A stretch of DNA of 54,526 nt, taken from assembly GCA_014804695.1 (NCBI GenBank), contig JAAUZJ010000018.1, forward strand, positions 64,632 through 119,157, in the 5' to 3' direction. Shown piece after piece: positions 25,661 to 33,084 of the stretch (position 1 is the first letter of the stretch; each line of letters opens with the position of its first letter). A program made the position numbers and the translations under genes. This DNA is from Lachnospiraceae bacterium. GTDB taxonomy: Bacteria; Bacillota; Clostridia; Lachnospirales; Lachnospiraceae. The notes below the pieces were generated by a model. The model was not told where the DNA came from, did not search any database, and saw only the letters and a list, made by a program, of their open reading frames with translations.

Positions 25661-26011
25661 ATGGATAAAGAAACCGTCATAAACAATTTGATTGCAAATT
25701 ATGGAAAATATGGCATTACCAAAGCGGAATTAGAACCGATTATAGATGATGGTATACAGAATTATGATTTGTCATTAGAAGCTATTTACAGTGGTTTGAG
25801 AATGAGCCTTGCATCTGCATTCAATGAGCATGAGTATTTTTCTTTAGATGATGTAATGGCGATAACTGGGGAAAGCAGGGAAGAACTTTTACAAAGGATA
25901 GAGCAATGTCGGTATGAATTGATAGAAGCCGGAGAAAACCCGGATGATTATTTCAAGCCTGTAGGGCCACAGAGGGCAGCAGTCTATTACTTCCCTAATG
26001 GGTTACATTGA
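25661..26011 (+). CDS. Hypothetical helical protein
   Basis: A 116-residue protein starting MDKETVINNLIANYGKYGI. An ATG at 25646 is in frame, but GAGGT 8 nt before 25661 decides the start. The C-terminal part has an HTH-like SLDDVMAITGESREELLQRI (about residues 65-84) and ends YYFPNGLH. I do not recognise a family. It lies 45 bp after the preceding unknown gene. Confidence 0.45.
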   Translation: MDKETVINNLIANYGKYGITKAELEPIIDDGIQNYDLSLEAIYSGLRMSLASAFNEHEYFSLDDVMAITGESREELLQRIEQCRYELIEAGENPDDYFKPVGPQRAAVYYFPNGLH

Positions 26012-26330
26012 TAGTATTGCAACAGAAATTACAACAATGTAGCTGATATATGGGAAGAAATAGCGTAATTAATGGCTTTATTGGATGCGGTGTGTCAAGT
26101 GAAATATCTTGATTGCATGAAGTTGATAACTGATCTTGATAAGTTTATATCTACACATATTTTATTGCGTCATTCCAGCATTGCATTAGGAAAAGGTTGA
26201 AATAAAGCGTGGTGTGGGGGTTTTAATGAACGATTGCACAGCCACTACTAAGCTACCCACACAAAATTTTTAAAGAAAAAATTTATTTTCCAAAATAAAA
26301 AAAGGCCTAAAAGGCAGAAAGGAAATTATC
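26012..26330. other. 319-bp gap with no convincing gene
   Basis: An open frame from 26072 to 26200 would encode 42 residues (MALLDAVCQVKYLDCMKLI...) but has no ribosome site. The same frame upstream reads NNVADIWEEIA before a stop at 26066-26068, so a small decayed gene is possible. Closer to 26290 the sequence is A-rich and leads into the ribosome site of the next small gene. No clear terminator is seen. Confidence 0.35.
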
Positions 26331-26462
26331 ATGCAGAAAGAGAGAAAATCACGTTTTTTAGATGAAAAAGAAAAAAAGGAAAAGCAGAGAGCAATCATGT
26401 CAATTAAGGACAGACAGGAGCGAATCAAGGCTATTGCCCGGAATATGGAATTATTCAAATAA
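26331..26462 (+). CDS. 43-residue highly charged small protein
   Basis: The ATG at 26331 is 7 nt after AGAAAGGAA, and the frame stays open to a TAA at 26460. The peptide is almost entirely charged (MQKERKSRFLDEKEKKEKQR ... KAIARNMELFK) and would form one helix. It sits 20 bp before the large coiled-coil gene and is probably co-translated with it. No family is recognised. Confidence 0.55.
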   Translation: MQKERKSRFLDEKEKKEKQRAIMSIKDRQERIKAIARNMELFK

Positions 26463-26482
26463 GAGAGAGAGGTAAAAAGACT

Positions 26483-27526
26483 ATGAACAAAACAAGTATT
26501 GAAGTTGTAGCAGAAATGATTAAATGGGAGGCGGACGAGTACCGAAAAAAATTTGACGGAATTAAGAGTGCAAGGGAAAGGGAACTAAAAGAAGCAAACG
26601 ACACATACAAGCCGGGATGCAAAGCACTGTTAGACAAAATAGAACAGATTAACAATACTTGCGATTCTGCATTAACTAGATTAAAAGTCGAGGCGGCAGA
26701 CCGGGCATTGAAAGATGTTGAGGCATTACGAGAACAGGAATTGGAGCGAGTACAGACCATAAACGAGCCTTTATTGGCAAAAATCCGGGCAATAGAAAAT
26801 ATCCCTATGACAACGCTTGAATTAAAGGCATTTTCCGCCAAAATCGGAGCAAAGGGCGATTATTGGGCAAGTAGGGCATTAGCTGATGTCGCAGAGAAAA
26901 ACGGAATTGATTCTACTGAAATTGGCATCGAAAGCACATATGATACAAAAATGAACATTTTAGACCAGTTAACAGACCAGTTAAACAGCGTTTTCAAGTA
27001 TTACGGAACTAAAGACGTATCGGAACGTACTAAAGTAAAATTTTTATATCTGAATGATGATATTATTGAGAGAGCAAAGCAGATATACGGCGGCAAGATT
27101 AGCAAATTAAGCGATAGTCAAAAAGCAGACCGGGCATATTTCACAGTAAGAACACAGCCGACAGACATTGGAAAGGGTGTTGCTATTGCCAATGTACTGC
27201 GAAACGCAAAGGGAGAAGTACGAAACATGATTCTTTGCAGATTGGCAGAGGATAAAACAGTCTCAAGTATGGCGGCTGAATTTTCCGGCAGATTGGAGGA
27301 AATAGAAAGTTTTAGGAATGGACTAGCTGCGGAATACCGGGCGGCAGAAAGAGCATTGCAGAATATCCGCAATACAAAGGATAAAACGATAATTGAGCAG
27401 ACAGCGGCAGGACTGGAAGAAAATACATTCTTCGGAGATATGTATGCAAAAGAGCAAAAGACAAACATCGTCTTATATGAAACATTGCATGGGGAAAAGG
27501 TGCAGAGCGAAAGCGCAACGGAATAA
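26483..27526 (+). CDS. Large coiled-coil protein of unknown function
   Basis: A 347-residue, mainly helical protein. Residues about 10-110 and 280-320 carry heptad-like Glu/Lys/Leu patterns (ADRALKDVEALREQELERV; IESFRNGLAAEYRAAERAL) typical of scaffold or structural coiled coils. The centre contains TTLELKAFSAKIGAKGDYWASRAL. There is no catalytic motif. In a satellite such a protein could be a capsid-size or packaging modulator, but that is speculation. A strong terminator follows its stop, ending this transcription unit. Confidence 0.5.
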   Translation: MNKTSIEVVAEMIKWEADEYRKKFDGIKSARERELKEANDTYKPGCKALLDKIEQINNTCDSALTRLKVEAADRALKDVEALREQELERVQTINEPLLAKIRAIENIPMTTLELKAFSAKIGAKGDYWASRALADVAEKNGIDSTEIGIESTYDTKMNILDQLTDQLNSVFKYYGTKDVSERTKVKFLYLNDDIIERAKQIYGGKISKLSDSQKADRAYFTVRTQPTDIGKGVAIANVLRNAKGEVRNMILCRLAEDKTVSSMAAEFSGRLEEIESFRNGLAAEYRAAERALQNIRNTKDKTIIEQTAAGLEENTFFGDMYAKEQKTNIVLYETLHGEKVQSESATE

Positions 27527-27545
27527 TTATTTTCAATAAACAAAA

Positions 27546-27585
27546 AGAGAGGCTATAACTTATCACAGCCCTAGCCTCTCTTTAT
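27546..27585 (+). terminator. Rho-independent terminator
   Basis: The perfect 10-bp stem AGAGAGGCTA / TAGCCTCTCT (27546-27555 and 27572-27581) has a 16-nt loop and is followed by a T-rich run. It closes the transcript of the replication/packaging block just before the sigma gene. Confidence 0.75.
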
Positions 27586-27636
27586 ATTCTGTATTTGCCT
27601 GCTTTTATTATAACAGAAAGTAGGTGCATTGCAAGA

Positions 27637-28536
27637 ATGAGTAATGAAACACTTGTGCAAAGAATAAAGGGCGGCTATTCAGTTCCAGAGGATATGCAAG
27701 CACTCTATGAGAATAATTTGCCACTGATACGAAAATTCATAAAGCCATATACTGCCTATGAGCCTATTGAGGATTTAATGCAAGAATCCTATTTTGGACT
27801 ATGGGAGGCAGTAAAACACTATGAAACAGATAAAAATGTGCAGTTTATGACCTATGCGTAATATTGGATAAAACAATCAGCACAACGCTATATTGAAAAA
27901 TGCGGTTCTACTGTACGCATACCGAACCACACAAGAGCGAAGTTCTCACAATTAAGGAAGTCCATACAGAAGTTAGAGCAGGAGCGAGGTAGAGAGCCAA
28001 CAACGGACGAAATAGCCGCTTTAATGGGCGTCTCAGTGGAAGAAGTTGGAAAAATCAAAAGCTATATGCAAGGGGTGGCGAGTTTAGACAGTCCTTTATC
28101 TGATGATAATAGCTTGACTTTATCAGACACGCTACAAGCCCCAAATAGCCTTGAAAATGACATAGTAGATAAAATCTACTCTGAACACTCTGAAAATGAA
28201 TTGTGGGCGATTATGGAGTGTTACACGGCAGAAAGAGAAAGCAAGATTATAAAAGAATATTTCATCAATCAAAAAACAATGTCACAGATTGCCAGAGAAA
28301 GCGGCGTTTCTTTAGGCAGAATAAGGCAGATTAAGGAAAAAGGACTGCGAAAGCTACGGATAGGCAAAGCAAGACGTGAACTGCTGGAAAAGTTTGATAT
28401 TGCGTATGGTGCGTTGTATCGTGGCGGCTTGAACAATTACAAGGAGCATGATTTTATTTCTATTGTGGAGCATATAGCTATTAATAGGATTGAGGCAGAG
28501 AAATGCTATAAACAGCATATAGAGGAGATTGAGTAA
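27637..28536 (+). pseudogene. Sigma-70 family RNA polymerase sigma factor interrupted by an in-frame TAA
   Basis: Read through the TAA at 27859-27861, the frame encodes a 299-residue sigma factor. Region 2 begins LPLIRKFIKPY...EPIEDLMQESYFGLWEAVKHYE and reaches FMTYA, then the stop, then YWIKQSAQRYIEKCGSTVRIP. That is the canonical F-x-TYA-x-W-W-I-R-Q region 2.3/2.4 with one codon replaced. Region 3 (GREPTTDEIAALMGVSVEEV) and region 4 (MSQIARESGVSLGRIRQIKEKGLRKLR) are intact and have no further lesion. The stop removes promoter recognition from the N-terminal product. A single recent nonsense change (for example from TAT) is simplest. The ATG at 28024 could give a fragment with regions 3-4 only. 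Confidence 0.85.
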
Positions 28537-28888
28537 AACATATAGAAATGGCTACCTATTTTATTAAATACTGAGAAATGATAATAATAGTAATATTAGT
28601 TTAGAAAATGCTGTTAGTTGTTAAAAATGTTGAATATGCAAAATTGATGCAACTTTTATGGTAAAATGATACAATTATGATGAAAAAATGATGGGTTAAT
28701 TTTATATTATTATTTTATAGAAAAAAGAAGATAATTTACAATTGCATTGTCCTACAAGGACATATATAATAATTTTGGTAAGGTTTTAAGCAATTTTTGC
28801 AATTGACATCATTTCCTTGGGAGTGTAGAATATGAGTGCGTTAAAACAAGAAAACGAAATAATTACATATGAAAAGGGAATATACAAA
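28537..28888 (+). promoter_or_regulatory. AT-rich gap with a consensus promoter for the cargo gene
   Basis: This gap holds no gene. TTGACA at 28803-28808, a 17-bp spacer and TAGAAT at 28826-28831 form a near-perfect sigma-A-type promoter. Transcription from about 28838 would begin downstream of the ATG at 28832, so that codon cannot be the start used from this promoter. A small inverted repeat (GTCC-TACAA-GGAC) lies near 28750. Confidence 0.65.
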
Positions 28889-30100
28889 ATGTCGAAGCAT
28901 GAAAACGATATTGACATTAATAAGCTTAAAAAAGAGATAGTAAATGACGTTAGTGAAATTATAAAAGAATCAATTCAAAATTCAAAAAGAAGTAATATAT
29001 CATGGATTAATATTGTTTCAATAATTGGAGGTATATTAGGAATAATAGCAATTATTTGGGGAGTCGGATATAATGTTATAGTTCCAATTACACGCCATGA
29101 AGATGGAATAGCTGAATTAAAAACATATCTTGTGGATATAAAAGAAGATGTAGGAAAATTATCTGGCGAATTGTCTGATTTGAGAGTACTTGTTTATACA
29201 AATAATGGAAATCAGAATAGCTACTCATACGAGAGTGGTTCAGCGGATGCAAAGAAATTGGATTTTTATGATGAATATGCTCCTGAAATTGATGTTGCAA
29301 GCAACGAACCAGAATTAAAGGAAACGAAATGGAAAAAATTAGTCGAAATAGCGACAGATGAAGATGGTAATGGGTATACGTCTTCAGATTTATATAATGT
29401 GAAATTTACAACCTCATACAAAGAAGATGGAAAAGAAATTTATTTTCTGGGGCAATATAACGATAAAAGCAGATGGAATGGTCTATGCGTATTGAATGTT
29501 TATAGTGGAGATAATTTGGAATCCGTATTAGAGGCTGTATATAACGATGGAAAATTATATAGCTATAAAAGAATTTCATATGAAAAAGACGGTACATGGA
29601 AAGTTGTAGATAAAATTAGCGAAGAAGATTACAAAATAGGAGAGACTTGGATTTACGATAAAACAAATGCTTATAAGAAGAATATTTCTTTTGATAACTA
29701 TGAAGAGAGCCAAATATTAAATTATGAAGATTTGGCATATATAGAAAAGGGAGAATTGATAAGTTATTATAATGGTAAAACTTTTGATGGTAAATATAAT
29801 GACGATTCTGGGGATGCGTATTTAGTTAAATATGATACGAACGGAAATGTTAGATATTTATACAAAGGAAAGGTTTCGGATGGATATGGAAATGATGATG
29901 GAAAAGACGAAAAAAAGAAATCTTGGGCGTTTATATGGGGAGATGCTAATGATGGATTTCATTATCATGAGGGGGAATTCAAAAACGGTACACCTCAAAA
30001 TACAAAGAAAGACTGGAAATATCCGGTTAGCATAGACTTTATAAAATCTATTATAAATCCAGATGATTATAATTGCCATTTGACTGGACTTATTGATTAA
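28889..30100 (+). CDS. Membrane-anchored protein with MORN-like C-terminus, candidate cargo
   Basis: A 403-residue protein starting MSKHENDIDINKL, with AAAGGGA about 9 nt upstream; the promoter layout rules out the earlier ATG at 28832. A short helical N-terminus is followed by one transmembrane segment (about residues 40-62, INIVSIIGGILGIIAIIWGV), then a coiled-coil linker and a large beta-rich domain. The C-terminal half has Y-x-G-x-x-x-x-G repeats (YLYKGKVSDGYGND; YHEGEFKNGTP) reminiscent of MORN motifs. No enzymatic motif is recognised. It has its own promoter and terminator, and its AT-richness exceeds its neighbours', as expected of a recently acquired cargo gene. Confidence 0.6.
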   Translation: MSKHENDIDINKLKKEIVNDVSEIIKESIQNSKRSNISWINIVSIIGGILGIIAIIWGVGYNVIVPITRHEDGIAELKTYLVDIKEDVGKLSGELSDLRVLVYTNNGNQNSYSYESGSADAKKLDFYDEYAPEIDVASNEPELKETKWKKLVEIATDEDGNGYTSSDLYNVKFTTSYKEDGKEIYFLGQYNDKSRWNGLCVLNVYSGDNLESVLEAVYNDGKLYSYKRISYEKDGTWKVVDKISEEDYKIGETWIYDKTNAYKKNISFDNYEESQILNYEDLAYIEKGELISYYNGKTFDGKYNDDSGDAYLVKYDTNGNVRYLYKGKVSDGYGNDDGKDEKKKSWAFIWGDANDGFHYHEGEFKNGTPQNTKKDWKYPVSIDFIKSIINPDDYNCHLTGLID

Positions 30101-30124
30101 ATAATTATAATACTTTTTTATTGA

Positions 30125-30153
30125 GACACTTGCAGAAATGCAGGTGTCTTTTT
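30125..30153 (+). terminator. Rho-independent terminator after the membrane-anchored cargo gene
   Basis: A 10-bp stem (GACACTTGCA / TGCAGGTGTC, one U-G pair) with a GAAA tetraloop at 30135-30138 is followed by five T residues. The hairpin is close to ideal. Confidence 0.85.
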
Positions 30154-30433
30154 ATACCAATTTTTATGAGGAATAAATACACAAGAAAAGAACCTTATGT
30201 AATAATGTGGAATGCAACTATCGCTGCATATTGTAAATTATGTTATACAGTCTTTCGAGAAAAGAAATAGACGCCGCTAATGCAATAGCGACGGTTGATG
30301 TAAAAATTAGCTTTAACTGTTTGGGGGAGAGCCGTTTCTAAGGTTTTCCTTTTTCTTTGGTTAATATGGCATATTCGAGAGCGATAAGTAAGAAGTTTGT
30401 TCTGATCATATTTTCTTTACTGGAGACATACTT
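30154..30433. other. 280-bp gap between convergent genes, no gene seen
   Basis: It lies between the terminator of the cargo gene and the stop of the minus-strand repressor. Only very short frames are present (for example a 21-codon frame near 30208 encoding a Cys-containing peptide). I see no strong hairpin serving the repressor gene. It may hold decayed sequence from a replaced cargo gene. Confidence 0.4.
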
Positions 30434-30937
30434 TTAGAATGGACATTCATTGATAGGCTTATCATACCAACGAAGTTGTTTTTTTATCCACATTTGGTAC
30501 AAGTCATCGTCAATAGTTCCTTCACAGTGAAGTTTGAATATATCACGCCATTTTGAAAAGAAATCTTGAAAATTTTGGTCTTTATGCAAAGTTAAGGTTA
30601 CTGCCGAAGTTTCCGTATCAATATTATCAATAATGGAAATGTTTTCTTTATTCTCATATCGTGCATCAAGTACAGTAATGAATAGTCTAAAAATGTCTTT
30701 GTAAGTGGTGATATGGTTATCAAGTGTTATGTTGTCACTTAGTCCACAAAGCCAATCTATGGAAACATTGTATTTTTGAGCTATATTTATCATCATATCA
30801 AGCGAAGGTGTTTTTACTCCTGTTTCGTATGAAGAAACACTAACTGTTGATATATTAAGAGATTCCGCTAATTCCCTTTGAGTTAATTTTTTGCTAGTAC
30901 GAAGTTCTTTGATACGTTCTGATAAAATGCTGTTCAT
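30434..30937 (-). CDS. XRE/Cro-CI family transcriptional repressor
   Basis: A 167-residue regulator. Residues 1-60 are a classic XRE helix-turn-helix: IKELRTSKKLTQRELAESLNISTVSVSSYETGVKTPSLDMM. The C-terminal 100 residues have no peptidase (LexA/CI Ser-Lys) motif that I can see, so RecA-triggered self-cleavage is not supported; antirepressor-type derepression is possible instead. AGGAGGTAA precedes the ATG. It is transcribed divergently from the ribbon-helix-helix gene across a 119-bp control region, the usual lysogeny-type switch layout. Confidence 0.85.
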   Translation of the reverse strand: MNSILSERIKELRTSKKLTQRELAESLNISTVSVSSYETGVKTPSLDMMINIAQKYNVSIDWLCGLSDNITLDNHITTYKDIFRLFITVLDARYENKENISIIDNIDTETSAVTLTLHKDQNFQDFFSKWRDIFKLHCEGTIDDDLYQMWIKKQLRWYDKPINECPF

Positions 30938-31056
30938 GTTATTACCTCCTGGTATTCATATAGTATCATACAAACAAAATAAAAACAACAAAATTAACTA
31001 ATAGTATTGACATTAATCCTATGGTATGATAAATTAACTGTGAAGGGGGTGAGGAT
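30938..31056. promoter_or_regulatory. Divergent control region between repressor and ribbon-helix-helix gene
   Basis: The rightward promoter is TTGACA at 31007-31012, a 17-bp spacer and TAAATT at 31030-31035. Candidate operator half-sites are the direct repeat AAATTAACT at 30991-30999 and 31031-31039, 40 bp apart and flanking the promoter. TATCATA at 30964 with its complement TATGATA at 31024 forms another possible pair. Which of these the repressor binds is not known. Confidence 0.55.
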
Positions 31057-31194
31057 TTGAAAAGACTGGTAGTTGAAATTGATGATTCTTTGCATAAGGA
31101 AATAAAGTTTTCGGCATTTAAGCAGGAAAAAACTATCAAGAGATACGTGACGGATGTGCTCAAAGAGAAAATTATGCAAAATGAAAAGAAATAG
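31057..31194 (+). CDS. 45-residue ribbon-helix-helix DNA-binding protein
   Basis: A TTG start with AAGGGGGTGA about 6 nt upstream. The peptide MKRLVVEIDDSLHKEIKFSA followed by FKQEKTIKRYVTDVLKEKI has the beta-strand, helix, helix pattern of Arc/CopG-type ribbon-helix-helix proteins. It is the first gene to the right of the divergent control region, the position a Cro-like or early regulator usually holds. Two minus-strand open frames over it are shadows. Confidence 0.7.
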   Translation: MKRLVVEIDDSLHKEIKFSAFKQEKTIKRYVTDVLKEKIMQNEKK

Positions 31195-31318
31195 AGCGTT
31201 ACCACCCTGAGAAAGTTGTAAACGCTCTATAAGTAACAGAGAAGTCTCCCTGTGTGAATACTGTAACATACGGAGAGGCTTCTTTCAAGAACGATTTTTA
31301 TTGAAGGAGGCTATTTTT
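31195..31318 (+). promoter_or_regulatory. Leader with two hairpins ahead of the right-hand gene block
   Basis: A perfect 8-bp stem AGAGCGTT / AACGCTCT (31193-31200 and 31221-31228) starts at the stop codon of the ribbon-helix-helix gene. A second imperfect stem pairs AGAAG-TCTCC near 31240-31249 with GGAGA-GG-CTTCT at 31272-31283. The second is followed by only a weak T-run, so attenuation or partial termination between regulator and downstream genes is possible. The ribosome site for the next gene is at 31304-31310. Confidence 0.4.
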
Positions 31319-31747
31319 ATGTATTTTTTTAAGAGGATAAAAGCGACGTTGAGTGGTCGGAAAAACCAACCGAGCAAAGCAGAATTAGAAAGCCTTGTCA
31401 AGTATTACAGCGGCTTGACCGCAGAACTGCAGCACAAATGGGCGTTAGAGAAGTTAGACAGCGAAAAAAGATGTCATTATCTGATGTTACTCAAAATTGC
31501 TGATTACCACGACATGGGAAAGACTTTTGCTATCCTGACCGCTTTTAAAATGGGCTATCTGTACGCAAAAGGTAAGATTGATTTAGGAGTACCCAGTTAT
31601 TATGCTGATGCCGCTTATTGGGCGCAGGAGTACCGGGAGCGCACTTCTGAAATCCTTGCGAAAATCGAAAATGCTGACACATTGGCACAGATTTACTATT
31701 TTGCTAAACGTGCAGGAAAGGCAGGGCGACACAATGACGGAAAATAA
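31319..31747 (+). CDS. Hypothetical protein of the satellite's right-hand operon
   Basis: A 142-residue protein starting MYFFKRIKATLSGRKNQPSK, with AAGGAGG 8 nt upstream; the longer frame from 31301 includes the ribosome site and is rejected. It is mostly helical, with KYYSGLTAELQHKWALEKLD and TLAQIYYFAKRAGKAGRHNDGK at the C-terminus. No known domain is recognised. It overlaps the next gene by 14 bp, and the next three junctions are also overlaps, so these genes form one coupled operon. Confidence 0.5.
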   Translation: MYFFKRIKATLSGRKNQPSKAELESLVKYYSGLTAELQHKWALEKLDSEKRCHYLMLLKIADYHDMGKTFAILTAFKMGYLYAKGKIDLGVPSYYADAAYWAQEYRERTSEILAKIENADTLAQIYYFAKRAGKAGRHNDGK

Positions 31748-32096
31748 ACAGAAACTTATTAACCTTGTATCTGCATTGGAAGAAGAAAATATTATTGATT
31801 ACTGCTATACCTTTATTGGATTAAAGATATATGGAAAAGCAAGACTTCCTGAAGAAATATTGGTCGATTTGCGAAAAATGTATGACGAATATCTTGTTTC
31901 ATGCGGATATATAGACGATGAAGAACCAGAGCTGCATCCGGAGCAGGAACAGGAAAGTAGCGAACATATTCCTGAAGAACGAGAAGAATGTATTGCGGAA
32001 CTTCTCAAAGAGATTGAGGGCATACAAAACATTGCTAAAATTCGCCTTATTTTAGGCATTGTACAATCTTACAAGAAAGGCGGTGTTGAAGTATGA
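31734..32096 (+). CDS. Hypothetical acidic protein
   Basis: A 120-residue protein starting MTENKQKLINLVSALEEENI inside the end of the previous gene. A Glu-rich stretch (DDEEPELHPEQEQESSEHIP) divides an N-terminal helical part from a C-terminal helix pair. The stop overlaps the next start (ATGA). No family is recognised. Confidence 0.5.
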   Translation: MTENKQKLINLVSALEEENIIDYCYTFIGLKIYGKARLPEEILVDLRKMYDEYLVSCGYIDDEEPELHPEQEQESSEHIPEEREECIAELLKEIEGIQNIAKIRLILGIVQSYKKGGVEV

Positions 32097-32770
32097 GTAT
32101 CGAAGTAATAAGAGTAGAGCCGCTTGAAATTCCTGCTGATATTGTTTGGCAAATATGCGCAAAACAGAAAATTGCATTGAAAGATTTTTATTTATATGTG
32201 CAGGAAAAAGAAGATAAAATGTATGTCAATAAATCAGTGCCAGAAAAGGATATTGAAAAGTTTATTGAGCTTATGACATTTCCGGGACGGTATATTCTTG
32301 ATGATGACACAGAAATGGGAAAATACATGGATTATGTCTATGAGACGTATGGATTTGCGGCATATTGCGCAATATCCGATTACCACCAATACAAAATGAA
32401 CAAACAGGAAGAACAGCAAGCCAAAGAGAAAGCACAAAGTGCGATTCCGTCAATCGAAAAGATGATAAGTGCAAGAATGTTTGATGAAAACATGATATAT
32501 GAGGCATATAGTGCAGGAAATGACAGAAAAGGGCAAACTCCCAAAAATATATGTAGTTTTTCTACTGTATATTCCTATTGTTTGGGTTATCTGGTGGGAA
32601 GTGGTGCATTGAAAGAGAAACATTCCCCGGAGGAAAGCGAAAATGTAGTTGATTATTACTACGGAATCACTGAAATGTTAGAGAATATCGACATACAAGA
32701 AATGCCGAGGATTTACGGATATTTGAAAGAAATGTATTTTACAGAGGGAAAAGGCGGTGTTGCCGAATGA
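32093..32770 (+). CDS. Hypothetical protein
   Basis: A 225-residue protein beginning MSIEVIRVEPLEIPADIVWQ. The middle has a Gln/Glu/Lys-rich helix (YHQYKMNKQEEQQAKEKAQ, about residues 97-115) and an FSTVYSYCLGYLVGSGALKE segment (about 155-174). No catalytic or DNA-binding motif is evident. It is joined to both neighbours by ATGA overlaps, implying coordinated synthesis. Confidence 0.5.
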   Translation: MSIEVIRVEPLEIPADIVWQICAKQKIALKDFYLYVQEKEDKMYVNKSVPEKDIEKFIELMTFPGRYILDDDTEMGKYMDYVYETYGFAAYCAISDYHQYKMNKQEEQQAKEKAQSAIPSIEKMISARMFDENMIYEAYSAGNDRKGQTPKNICSFSTVYSYCLGYLVGSGALKEKHSPEESENVVDYYYGITEMLENIDIQEMPRIYGYLKEMYFTEGKGGVAE

Positions 32771-32964
32771 GAATTTTACGAAGAATAGCCGGAGCTATCA
32801 TTCTTTTATCTATTGCCGCTTTTTGTATCATGCCAGATTTTATCGAAGATGTTGCAGAGAACGGACTTGAGGCTACATTGGTTATTTATACAATAGGCGC
32901 AGTTGCAACGTTGTTTTTGGTTGCTTTGTTGGCATTGGGGGCTTGGTTGCTTTTCGGAGATTAA
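32767..32964 (+). CDS. Small two-helix membrane protein
   Basis: A 65-residue protein with two hydrophobic segments: IAGAIILLSIAAFCIMP (about residues 7-23) and ATLVIYTIGAVATLFLVALL (about 36-55), then AWLLFGD. The size and topology resemble small holin-like or toxin-like membrane peptides, but they are not diagnostic. Translation is coupled to the preceding gene by ATGA. Confidence 0.5.
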   Translation: MRILRRIAGAIILLSIAAFCIMPDFIEDVAENGLEATLVIYTIGAVATLFLVALLALGAWLLFGD

Positions 32965-33019
32965 AGAGAAAGCGATATACAAAGCAAATAAGAAAGTAGG
33001 AGTTTTGGATAAATTAAAC

Positions 33020-33053
33020 GACAAGAGGGGATAATATTCTATCCCCTCTTGTC
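33020..33053. terminator. Perfect 14-bp hairpin upstream of the integrase
   Basis: GACAAGAGGGGATA (33020-33033) and TATCCCCTCTTGTC (33040-33053) pair perfectly around the 6-nt loop ATATTC. There is no strong T-tract after it, so it may be a terminator with poor tail, an mRNA-stabilising stem or a protein-binding palindrome. It separates the membrane-protein operon from int. Confidence 0.6.
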
Positions 33054-33084
33054 CGTAATTATTAGCAAGATAGGAGGCTTTTAT

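Noticed and set aside
26072..26200. 42-codon open frame
   Set aside because: It has no ribosome site and an in-frame stop directly upstream in an otherwise open frame; it is more likely decayed sequence, noted only in the gap description.
22075..27526. Degenerate full prophage
   Set aside because: There is no trace, even broken, of portal, capsid, tail, lysis or large terminase genes, and the element has clean ends with a compact, mostly intact gene set.
27859..27861. Programmed stop-codon readthrough in the sigma factor
   Set aside because: The TAA is followed by T, with no visible recoding structure or selenocysteine-type context. A plain nonsense mutation is simpler.
28832..28888. Upstream ATG giving a 19-residue longer membrane-anchored cargo protein
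   Set aside because: The best promoter has its -10 box ending at 28831, so the ATG at 28832 would lie before the transcript start. A good ribosome site stands ahead of 28889 instead.
30966..31269. Two overlapping minus-strand open frames of 79 and 91 codons
   Set aside because: They lie over the ribbon-helix-helix gene and divergent promoter, lack ribosome sites and have hydrophobic, low-complexity translations typical of antisense shadows.
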